Below, one piece after another: positions 8,249 to 15,340 of a stretch of 64,000 nt of DNA. How positions within the stretch are numbered: the first letter of the stretch is position 1; each line of letters begins with the position of its first letter. Both the position numbers and the translations under genes were made by a program. The notes below the pieces were generated by a model. That model was given only the letters and a program-made list of their open reading frames with translations. It was not told the DNA's origin and ran no database searches. Source of the stretch: CAWGHZ01 sp963775315 (GTDB taxonomy: Bacteria > Pseudomonadota > Alphaproteobacteria > MPNO01 > DASWLB01); assembly GCA_963775315.1 (NCBI GenBank), contig CAVZIN010000009.1, positions 470,637-534,636 of the forward strand, given 5' to 3'.

Positions 8249-9406
8249 TTGAACGTGGCGAGCTTGCCCCTCAGCGGCATCCTGGTCATCGCGCTGGAGC
8301 AGGCGGTGGCGGCGCCGTTCTGCAGCTCGCGCCTCGCCGACGCGGGGGCGCGCGTCATCAAGATCGAGCGGCCGGAGGGCGATTTCGCCCGTTTCTACGA
8401 CAGGGCAGTTAAGGGCGAGGCGAGCTATTTCGTCTGGCTCAACCGCGGCAAGGAATCGATCGCACTCGACATCAAAGACGCGGACGACCGCGCGCTGCTC
8501 TCCCGCATGATCGCGCGCGCCGACGTGTTCGTTCAGAACCTGGCGCCCGGCGCGGCCGCGCGGGCGGGCTTCGAATCGGACGCGCTGCGCGCCGTGAACC
8601 CGCGCCTCGTCACCTGCGACATCACCGGCTACGGCGAGGACGGGCCTTATGCCGCGATGAAGGCCTACGACCTGCTGGTCCAGGCGGAGTCGGGCCTCGC
8701 CGCGATCACCGGTGGGCCGGAGGCGCCGGCGCGGGTCGGCGTCTCGGTCTGCGACATCGCCTGCGGGCTCTACGCCCACGCCGCGATCCTCGAGGCCCTG
8801 ATCGCACGTGGCGCGACGGGCGAAGGGCGCGCCCTCGCCGTCTCGCTGTTCGACGCGATGGCCGACTGGATGAACGTGCCGCTGCTCACCTACGACTATT
8901 CGGGAAAGGCGCCGGCGCGGGTCGGGCTGCGCCATCCGACCATCCATCCCTACCGCGCCTACCGGGCGAAGGACGGGACGAGCCTCCTGATCTCGATCCA
9001 GAACGAGCGCGAGTTCGCCGCGTTCTGCGCCGATGTGCTGGGCCGGCCCGAGCTCGCCGCCGACCCGCGCTTTTGCTCGAACGTCGCGCGCTGCGCCAAC
9101 GAGCCGGCGCTCGACGCCATGATCGAGGCCGCGTTCGGCGCGCTCGACGGGGCGGCGCTGAAGGCGAAGCTCGCGGCCGCCCGCATCGCCTACGGCGAGG
9201 TGAATGAGGTGGCGGGACTGTCGCGCCACCCCGCCCTCCGCCGGGTCGAAGTGGGCTCGCCCGCCGGCCCGGTACGGATGGCGGCGCCGGCGGCGCGCGA
9301 CCGCGACCACCCGCGTGCCCTCGGGCCGGTCCCCGCCCTCGACCAGCACGGCGACGCGATCCGGAAGGAGTTCGCCGCGTTGCCGGGGCGCGGCGAGGTG
9401 GGCTAG
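8249..9406 (+). CDS. Class III (CaiB/BaiF-type) CoA transferase
   Basis: A 385-residue family III CoA transferase, which moves CoA between carboxylic acids through an aspartyl anhydride/thioester intermediate. Family marks are the N-terminal PLSGILVIALEQAVAAPFCS, the ADAGARVIKIERPEGD strand, and CDITGYGEDGPY followed by AYDLLVQAESGL, whose Asp is the likely catalytic residue. The assigned start is TTG 8249; GTG 8255, two codons later, is equally possible. No ATG is available before the conserved region. The gene is followed after 20 bases by the dioxygenase gene, and both belong to the catabolic run. Substrate is not determinable here. Confidence 0.9.
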   Translation: MNVASLPLSGILVIALEQAVAAPFCSSRLADAGARVIKIERPEGDFARFYDRAVKGEASYFVWLNRGKESIALDIKDADDRALLSRMIARADVFVQNLAPGAAARAGFESDALRAVNPRLVTCDITGYGEDGPYAAMKAYDLLVQAESGLAAITGGPEAPARVGVSVCDIACGLYAHAAILEALIARGATGEGRALAVSLFDAMADWMNVPLLTYDYSGKAPARVGLRHPTIHPYRAYRAKDGTSLLISIQNEREFAAFCADVLGRPELAADPRFCSNVARCANEPALDAMIEAAFGALDGAALKAKLAAARIAYGEVNEVAGLSRHPALRRVEVGSPAGPVRMAAPAARDRDHPRALGPVPALDQHGDAIRKEFAALPGRGEVG

Positions 9407-9426
9407 TCTTCGTGCCGGGAGGATCC

Positions 9427-10302
9427 ATGGCGTTCGCCGCTACGCCGCTGCACGAGGGCTTCGTCGCCGAGATTTCGGGCATCGATCTCGCGCGCCCGCT
9501 GGGCGCGGACGAGGTCGTCGCCCTGAAGCGGGCGATGGATGCCTACGCTGTCTGCATCTGGCACGGCGCGGCGCCGCTACCCGGCGCGCCGCACATCGCG
9601 CTCAGCCGCCAGCTCGGCCCGGTGCAGGCGGGGCGCATCCTCAACGTCGCGGGCGAGCGGTTCCGCCTGCCAGAGCCCGAGATGATCGATGTCTCCAACC
9701 TCGACGCGGACGGCAACATCCTGCCCGACGGCGAGCGCGAGATGATTTTCCGGCGCGGCAACCAGCAGTGGCACACCGACGTGTCGTTCGCGCCGATCCG
9801 CGCGACCTACTCGCTGCTCTCGGCGCACGAGTTGCCGCCCGGCGGCGGGCCGCCGACCGAGTTCGCCGACATGCGCGCGGCCTATGACGCGCTGCCGGAC
9901 GCGACGAAGGCGCGCCTCGCGGGCCTCGTCGCCGAGCATTCGGTGTGGCATTCGCGCCAGCTCGCCGGCTACCCGGAGCCGACCGAGTCCGAGCTCCGCT
10001 CGCGCCCGCCTGCCCACCACGCGCTGGTCCACGTCCATCCGACGTCGGGCCGCAAGTCGCTCTACCTCGCCTCGCACGCCTCGCACATCGTGGGGATGGA
10101 CCGGGACGAGGGGCGCGCCCTGCTCGCCGAACTGACCGCCCACGCCACCCGACCGGCGTTCGTGCATCGCCACGACTGGCGCGTCGGCGACCTGGTGATC
10201 TGGGACAACCTCGCGACCATGCACCGCGCCTTGCCCTTCGCCGACACCGTGCATCGCCGCGACCTGCGCCGCACCACCTGCCGCGAGCGCGCGACCGCCT
10301 GA
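9427..10302 (+). CDS. TauD/TfdA-family Fe(II)/2-oxoglutarate dioxygenase
   Basis: A 291-residue alpha-ketoglutarate-dependent dioxygenase. The facial triad is visible: H116 and D118 in QWHTDVSF and H266 in NLATMHRALPF, with arginines after residue 275 that would bind 2-oxoglutarate. Start ATG 9427 has GGGAGG just upstream, better than the GTG at 9412. Relatives hydroxylate sulfonates, phenoxyacetates or similar acids and so release the side group; here the substrate is unknown. It sits between a CoA transferase and an alpha/beta hydrolase on the same strand with short gaps, consistent with a co-transcribed degradation pathway. Confidence 0.92.
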   Translation: MAFAATPLHEGFVAEISGIDLARPLGADEVVALKRAMDAYAVCIWHGAAPLPGAPHIALSRQLGPVQAGRILNVAGERFRLPEPEMIDVSNLDADGNILPDGEREMIFRRGNQQWHTDVSFAPIRATYSLLSAHELPPGGGPPTEFADMRAAYDALPDATKARLAGLVAEHSVWHSRQLAGYPEPTESELRSRPPAHHALVHVHPTSGRKSLYLASHASHIVGMDRDEGRALLAELTAHATRPAFVHRHDWRVGDLVIWDNLATMHRALPFADTVHRRDLRRTTCRERATA

Positions 10303-10333
10303 ACCAACGAACCGTATCCTGGGGAGAACGTCC

Positions 10334-11584
10334 ATGACCGGCCAGTCGATGAGCGCCAAGACCGAACGGCTGATGAAACGCTGGGGCGAGCAACGCTGGA
10401 TCCTCGATGCCGTGATCGCGACCATCGGCGTCGAATGGGACCAGGCGCGCCTCGCCTACATGAGCGCGCCGGGTGGGCCCGAGGCCGTGGCCGAGTTCCG
10501 CCGCGTCGGTGCCCAGATCAAGAAGGCCGCCGACATCGACCGCGCCTTCGTCAAGGCGGCCCGCTTCCGGGAGGCCAAGGCGGTGCAATACGAGGAAGCC
10601 GGCCGCCTCGTCTCCGCCGGCGAGCAGTACTTCATCGCCCAGCTCCTGTGGGCGACGGCGCGCTGGCCGATCTTCGAGATCAACAAGCCGCTCATCGAGA
10701 TGGAGGAGCGGATGAACCACTGCTACGCGCGCTACATCAAGTACGCCGACCATCCGATCGAGCGGGTCGAAATCCCGCTCGGCAACAAGGCGATGCCGGC
10801 CTATCTGCACCTGCCGCGGAAGCCGAAGGCGGGCGAGAAGTTCCCCTGCATCCTCTACATAGACGGGATGGACGGCTGCAAGGAGATGATGGTCTCGATG
10901 TACGGCGATTCGGCGCTGGAGCGCGGCTTCGCCGTCCTCGCCATCGACGGGCCGGGCCAGGGCGAATGCTGCACCATCCCGATCCATGTCACCGCGCGCA
11001 ACCACGGCGACGGCGGCACGGCGGCGGTCGACTTCCTCGCCAAGCGGCCGGAGATCGACGCCGACCGCATCTGCGTCCGCGGCGTCTCGATGGGCACCTA
11101 TTTCGCGCCCAACGCGGCCGCGGCGCTCGGCGACCGGATCAAGGGGCTCGCCATCATGGGCGTCTGCCAGGAGCCCGGCATGAACACGATCTTCAACATG
11201 GCCTCGCCCAGCTTCAAGCTGCGCTACATGTTCATGGCCGGCATCGAAGACGAGGCCAAGTTCGACAAGTTCGCCGAGGATTTCGACCTGCGCCCGATCG
11301 CCGACAAGATCAAATGCCCCTACCTCTGCCTGATGGGCGAGGACGACCAGCTCTCGCCGATCGAGTTCAGCCACGATTTCTACGACCGGCTGAGCGTGCC
11401 GAAGAAGCTCGTCACCTATGAAGGCGCGGTGCACGGCGTGGCCGGCAGCCAGTCGGCTGCCATGGGCGAGAACCCGAACAATCTGGTCCTCGATTGGATG
11501 GCCGACCGCTTCGCCGGCAAGCCGATGAGGAACGAGAAGGTGTTCATCGACCAGACCGGTCGCCAGACCGTCACACCGGCCTGA
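10334..11584 (+). CDS. Alpha/beta hydrolase (dienelactone-hydrolase / FrsA-like)
   Basis: A 416-residue alpha/beta hydrolase with an N-terminal helical cap of about 130 residues. The nucleophile elbow is GVSMG with S252; an acid is expected around GEDDQLSPIE, and H367 is in the segment AVHGVAG. The oxyanion region reads IDGPGQGEC. Proteins with this long N-terminal part and a C-terminal hydrolase fold cleave C-C or ester bonds in secondary metabolites and aromatic ring products, or act as FrsA-like proteins. The start at ATG 10334 is preceded by GGGGAG. It lies 31 bases after the dioxygenase and probably belongs to the same operon. Confidence 0.88.
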   Translation: MTGQSMSAKTERLMKRWGEQRWILDAVIATIGVEWDQARLAYMSAPGGPEAVAEFRRVGAQIKKAADIDRAFVKAARFREAKAVQYEEAGRLVSAGEQYFIAQLLWATARWPIFEINKPLIEMEERMNHCYARYIKYADHPIERVEIPLGNKAMPAYLHLPRKPKAGEKFPCILYIDGMDGCKEMMVSMYGDSALERGFAVLAIDGPGQGECCTIPIHVTARNHGDGGTAAVDFLAKRPEIDADRICVRGVSMGTYFAPNAAAALGDRIKGLAIMGVCQEPGMNTIFNMASPSFKLRYMFMAGIEDEAKFDKFAEDFDLRPIADKIKCPYLCLMGEDDQLSPIEFSHDFYDRLSVPKKLVTYEGAVHGVAGSQSAAMGENPNNLVLDWMADRFAGKPMRNEKVFIDQTGRQTVTPA

Positions 11585-11609
11585 ACGCGGCGCGCCGGCC
11601 CACCATTGC

Positions 11610-11636
11610 AGGGGCCGGTCTCCGACCCGCCCCTAC
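11610..11636. repeat. REP-like palindromic repeat, copy 2
   Basis: A short hairpin with the arms AGGGGCCGGTC (11610-11620) and GACCCGCCCCTAC (11624-11636). These are the same arms as in copy 1 at 7574-7622, in the opposite order and with a 3-base loop instead of 25 bases. Confidence 0.5.
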
Positions 11637-11664
11637 GGTGCTTGCGGCGTCGTGCGAGGAGATC

Positions 11665-12498
11665 ATGGACTACGAATCCCACGTCGGCAGGACGCAGACG
11701 ACCGAAGGGGTGGTGACCGCCGCGCAGGCGGACGTGCTGGCGGCGACGCTCGACCGGGACGAGCCGCGGCTCAAGAACGGCGACGCCATCCCACCCGGCT
11801 GGCACTGGATCTACTTTCCGGAGGTCGTGCGGATGCGCGACGTCGGCCAGGACGGGCACGCGCGCCACGGCGACTTCTTCCCCGAACTGCCGTTCAAGCG
11901 GCGCATGTGGGCGCAGAACCGGATGCGCTTCCTGGCGCCGATCCGGGTCGGCGAGCGCATCACGCGCACCGCGCGGATCGAGTCGGTCGCACCCAAGACC
12001 GGCGCCACCGGGCCGCTGATCTTCGTCAACCTCGCGATCGAGATCGCCGGCCCGGCCGGCGTCGCAACCGAGGAGAAGATGACCTACGTCTTCCGCCCGC
12101 CGGCCGAAACCGCCGAGGCGGCGCCCGAGCCGCCGGCTTCACCCGCGGACGCCGAGTGGCGGCGCGCGATCGAGCCCTCGCCCGTGCTGCTGTTCCGCTT
12201 CTCGGCGCTCACCATGAACAGCCACCGCATCCACTACGACCTGCCCTACGTGACCCGGGAGGAGGGTTATCCCGGCCTCCTGGTCCATGGGCCGCTGATC
12301 CAGGTGCTGCTGGTCGACGGGTTGCGTCGCGCCCGGCCCGACGCCCGGATCGAAAGCGTCGCCGTGCGCGCCGTCTCGCCGCTTTACGGCGGCGAGCGGT
12401 TCGCGGTCTGCGGCAGGGTCCAGGGCAACCAGGCCCGGCTCTGGGCCGAGAACCCCGCCGGCCGGCTCGCCATGCAGGGCGAAGCGACGCTGGGATGA
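11665..12498 (+). CDS. MaoC-like hydratase/dehydratase (HTD2 / mesaconyl-C4-CoA hydratase type)
   Basis: A 277-residue double hotdog protein. The N-terminal half is FAS1-type dehydratase-like (IPPGWHWIYFPEVVRMRDVG, then the RRMWAQNRMRF strand), and the C-terminal half contains the MaoC-type segment NSHRIHYDLPYVTREEGYPGLLVHGPL with the expected Asp/His pair. Close relatives hydrate 2,3-enoyl-CoA thioesters such as mesaconyl-C4-CoA. The start is ATG 11665 with GAGGAG six bases upstream. Its TGA overlaps the ATG of the following amidohydrolase, so they are coupled. It fits a pathway in which the acyl-CoA dehydrogenase makes the enoyl-CoA it uses, but this is inference. Confidence 0.88.
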   Translation: MDYESHVGRTQTTEGVVTAAQADVLAATLDRDEPRLKNGDAIPPGWHWIYFPEVVRMRDVGQDGHARHGDFFPELPFKRRMWAQNRMRFLAPIRVGERITRTARIESVAPKTGATGPLIFVNLAIEIAGPAGVATEEKMTYVFRPPAETAEAAPEPPASPADAEWRRAIEPSPVLLFRFSALTMNSHRIHYDLPYVTREEGYPGLLVHGPLIQVLLVDGLRRARPDARIESVAVRAVSPLYGGERFAVCGRVQGNQARLWAENPAGRLAMQGEATLG

Positions 12499-13454
12499 AA
12501 GTCGACGTCCACGCGCACATCATGTCGGAGGCGCTGCACGACGCGGTGGCGCGGCTGCCGGGCGTCACCACCGTGCCGAACCTGTGGGGGGCGGCGCTGA
12601 AGCGCGGCGGCACGCATGTCGTCTCCTACAACACCGCCTGGTACGACCGCGACCATCCGATCCGCGAGATGGACGCCAAAGGCATCGACATGCGGCTTTT
12701 GTCGCTGACCTCGCCCTCGGTCTACATCTTCGCGCCGGAGAACCAGGCCGAGGTGGCGCGACGGGTGAACGACGAGACGATCCGCTTCTGTCAGGGCCGG
12801 ACCGACCGGCTGCGCGCCCTGCCCTCGCTGCCGCTGGGCCACGTGGACGCCGCAATCGCCGAGCTCGACCGCGTCGCCGGCGCCGCGGAAGTCGCGGGCA
12901 TCGCGATGGGATCGAACGCCGCGGGCGTGCCGCTGTCCGACCCGCGCTTCGAGCCGCTTTGGGCGCGGATCGACGCGCTGCGCATGCCGGTGGTCGAGCA
13001 TCCGATGCACCCGACCTTCGCCGGCGAAATCCAGGACCGCAATCTCTCGGTCGTGCTTGGCTTCTGGTTCGACACCCAGCTCTGCGTCGCGCGGCTGATC
13101 CAGAACGGGGTGTTCGAGCGCTACCCGAACTTCCCGTTCGTGGTCGCGCATACCGGCTCCGGCCTCATCTCGGCGCTCGACCAACTCGACTGGGCGGCCG
13201 AGCGCTGGGCGACCGAGCTGCCCCACCCTGCCAGCCATTACGCGCGCAGGCTCTACTACGACACCTGCGGCACTTACGCGCCCATGCTGATGGAAGCGGT
13301 GGAGGCGGTCGGCACCGGGCAAATCCTGTTCGGGACCGACTACCCCTATATCGACATCGACTTCGCCCACGTCGCCGGCCTGCCGATCGGGGCGGCGGAC
13401 AAGGACGCGATCAACGGCGCGACCGCCACCCGCATCTTCGGCCTGGGCGGGTAG
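12495..13454 (+). CDS. ACMSD-family amidohydrolase
   Basis: A 319-residue amidohydrolase-related protein of the aminocarboxymuconate-semialdehyde decarboxylase group. The first metal ligands are in VDVHAHI (H6, H8), a further His is in VEHPMHPTF, another in VVAHTGSG, and the C-terminal Asp is in FGTDYPY. These enzymes decarboxylate or hydrate ring-derived acids with a bound divalent metal. The ATG at 12495 overlaps the TGA of the MaoC-like gene by four bases. Two other members of the same fold are in this window (19488 and 42267), so the organism invests in this chemistry. The reaction is not known. Confidence 0.88.
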   Translation: MKVDVHAHIMSEALHDAVARLPGVTTVPNLWGAALKRGGTHVVSYNTAWYDRDHPIREMDAKGIDMRLLSLTSPSVYIFAPENQAEVARRVNDETIRFCQGRTDRLRALPSLPLGHVDAAIAELDRVAGAAEVAGIAMGSNAAGVPLSDPRFEPLWARIDALRMPVVEHPMHPTFAGEIQDRNLSVVLGFWFDTQLCVARLIQNGVFERYPNFPFVVAHTGSGLISALDQLDWAAERWATELPHPASHYARRLYYDTCGTYAPMLMEAVEAVGTGQILFGTDYPYIDIDFAHVAGLPIGAADKDAINGATATRIFGLGG

Positions 13455-13463
13455 ATCGCTCTC

Positions 13464-14150
13464 CTACAAATACGCGGGCAGTTCCGACCAGACGGCGCGG
13501 CGGTCGACGATGTTGCGCACGCCGGGCAGGTTCTCGATGGCGACGCGGGCGGCGTCCTTCTCCGCCTTCGAGCCGACGATGCCCCAGAGCTCGACCACCC
13601 CGTTGGCGACGATCACGTTGGTCGAATCGATGTAAGACCATTCCTTGCTGCGCAGCTCGGCGATGATCGCCGCGCGCAGCCGCTCGTCATCGGCGGTGGC
13701 GGGCGACGGCGCCGCCCGCATCGCGGCGAGCCCGTGGATCAGGTTGGCGCGGCTCACGATGCCGACCACCTTGCCGGCGCGCACCACCGGCACGCGCTTG
13801 ATATGGCGCGTCTCGAGAAGCTCGGCCACGTCCGCGACGGGCGTGTCCTCGGCGACGCTGATCACGTTGCGGGTCATCACGTCGCGCACATGCCGGCCGT
13901 GCGCCTTGATGTAGTCCTTCGCCTCGGTGTCCTCGTCGAACAGGCGGAGCCACCACGAACGCGGCGTACGTTCGGATGCCACATGACGCAGCAGATCGCC
14001 CTCGCTGACGATACCGACCAGCTTGCCGTCGCTGTCGACCACCGGCGCCGCGCTGACGCGGTGCTGCAGCAGCCGGTTTGCGAGATCGGCGACGGTCGTA
14101 TCCGCCATCACCGCGACCACGCGCGTGGTCATCACGTCTTTCGCCTTCAT
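13464..14150 (-). CDS. CBS-domain pair plus BON domain protein
   Basis: A 228-residue protein with two CBS domains (about residues 5-60 and 90-145) and a C-terminal BON domain (about 160-228, with NVIVANGVVELWGIVGS and NLPGVRNIVDR). CBS pairs bind adenine nucleotides and report energy state; BON domains bind membranes or lipids. The start ATG at 14150 has GAGGAGG just upstream. It is the last gene of a three-gene minus-strand group whose promoter region holds an FNR/FixK box. CBS-BON proteins are common in oxygen-limitation and stress regulons, which agrees with that box, but direct control is inferred. Confidence 0.9.
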   Translation of the reverse strand: MKAKDVMTTRVVAVMADTTVADLANRLLQHRVSAAPVVDSDGKLVGIVSEGDLLRHVASERTPRSWWLRLFDEDTEAKDYIKAHGRHVRDVMTRNVISVAEDTPVADVAELLETRHIKRVPVVRAGKVVGIVSRANLIHGLAAMRAAPSPATADDERLRAAIIAELRSKEWSYIDSTNVIVANGVVELWGIVGSKAEKDAARVAIENLPGVRNIVDRRAVWSELPAYL

Positions 14151-14191
14151 GCGCCCCTCCTCTCCATCGGCCCGCGGCGCGGGCCGCGCGG

Positions 14192-14641
14192 TCACACCGC
14201 GAGATGGTCCTCGAGATGGCCGGCGAGCTCCGCCTCCGGCGTCTTGGTCAGGTCCTCGGCCAGCTCGGCCGACACGCGCTGGCGCACCCGATCGGGCAGC
14301 GCGTCGCGGAACTCGCCCAGCGCCCGTGGCGGCGCGATCACGATCAACCGGTCGTAATCGCCGCGCTTGGCGGCCTCGTCGAGCGAGGCGACCACGGTTT
14401 CGACGAACCGCCGGCCTTCCAGCCGGTGCGCGTCGGTGCGCGGCTCCATCGCATGGCGGCCGGTCGTCGCGCTCTCGTGGCTGCGGCCGGGCTTGTCGGC
14501 CATGATCTCGCGGTCGGGCGGCAGGTGCGTCTCGAGATCGTGCCCGCCGACGTGCTGCAGGCCCTTGCCCGGCCCGTCGTTCTCGTAGATGCGGGCGCGC
14601 TGGTGGTCGGCCACTACGATCCAGGTCACGGTCTTTTTCAC
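14192..14641 (-). CDS. Host-attachment-family protein
   Basis: A 149-residue protein matching the family named for attachment to host cells (Host_attach). Family-like segments are TWIVVADHQRARIYEN at the start, HRLEGRRFVETVVASLDEA in the middle and YDRLIVIAPPRALGEFRDAL, which resembles an eRF1/Rossmann-like core. The name is historical and most members have no proven function. The start is GTG 14641, overlapping the stop of the upstream gene by four bases. The group with a CBS-BON protein and an FNR/FixK box suggests that it is made under low oxygen. Confidence 0.85.
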   Translation of the reverse strand: MKKTVTWIVVADHQRARIYENDGPGKGLQHVGGHDLETHLPPDREIMADKPGRSHESATTGRHAMEPRTDAHRLEGRRFVETVVASLDEAAKRGDYDRLIVIAPPRALGEFRDALPDRVRQRVSAELAEDLTKTPEAELAGHLEDHLAV

Positions 14642-15177
14642 TTGGGCCTCCGAGGGTCTGTTGAATGTTTCGGGCGCGGCGCGCCCTCCGTATGTTCGGC
14701 CACGTCGGGCGGAAGCTCCAGCACGACTTCAGGCCGGGGAAGTTCTGCGGCGAGGGCCGCGACGGCCCGATCCATGACCGCGGCCGTGGCAGCGTCGATC
14801 CGCGAGACGAGCAGGCGGAGCGTCCCTCCGCCACCATCGCCGTACCGGTCGACCAGTGCGTGGAGCATCGCCGCCGCCACGCCTTCGGGATCGACCGCCG
14901 ATAACGCGAGGAACGCGGGCAGCTCGACCCGGGTTCCGCGATCGAGATCGCGCGCAGCGCCGATGACGGCGAGCCCGTGGACATATCCGCGCGGGCCGGT
15001 GGCGACGAGAACCGCCCGCACGTCCCACACCGCGCCGTCCACGAAGGTGTGCGCACCCGGGCTGCACACGCGCCGCCAATCCTCCATCTCCATGTCCGGC
15101 ACGCTGAGACGGACCAGCAGGTAGGCCATGCCCACCTGCGCCTCGTCGATCGGAGCGACCGTGTATGCCGCACTCAT
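14638..15177 (-). CDS. Uncharacterised protein, first gene of an FNR-box operon
   Basis: A 179-residue soluble protein that I do not recognise. It has no signal peptide, no membrane segment and no cysteine cluster. The N-terminal third is a mixed alpha/beta sequence (VGMAYLLVRLSVPDMEMEDW) and the C-terminus is rich in Pro, Arg and Lys. It starts at ATG 15177 and overlaps the host-attachment gene. The centre of the FNR/FixK box at 15230-15243 is about 60 bases upstream of its start, a normal place for activation. A role in the low-oxygen response is inference from this context only. Confidence 0.75.
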   Translation of the reverse strand: MSAAYTVAPIDEAQVGMAYLLVRLSVPDMEMEDWRRVCSPGAHTFVDGAVWDVRAVLVATGPRGYVHGLAVIGAARDLDRGTRVELPAFLALSAVDPEGVAAAMLHALVDRYGDGGGGTLRLLVSRIDAATAAVMDRAVAALAAELPRPEVVLELPPDVAEHTEGAPRPKHSTDPRRPK

Positions 15178-15229
15178 GGTTTCCTCGATCCGGTTGGGGC
15201 ATAGTTACCGGAATGCCGATGTGCCGACC

Positions 15230-15243
15230 TTGATTCGGATCAA
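15230..15243. promoter_or_regulatory. FNR/FixK-type box
   Basis: The 14-mer TTGATTCGGATCAA matches the FNR/FixK consensus TTGAT-N4-ATCAA at every fixed position and is a perfect dyad in its half-sites. It lies in the 163-base divergent region, 53 bases from the start of the minus-strand operon and 97 bases from the kinase ATG. Either or both transcription units may be controlled by it. Confidence 0.75.
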
Positions 15244-15340
15244 AATTCCCCCCGAGCAATTGCGCAAAATGGCGGGCACCACAGGGTCGGCCCGGCCCAT
15301 CGCGGCCGGGAGAGACAGTCAGGACAAGGGGCGGACATTC

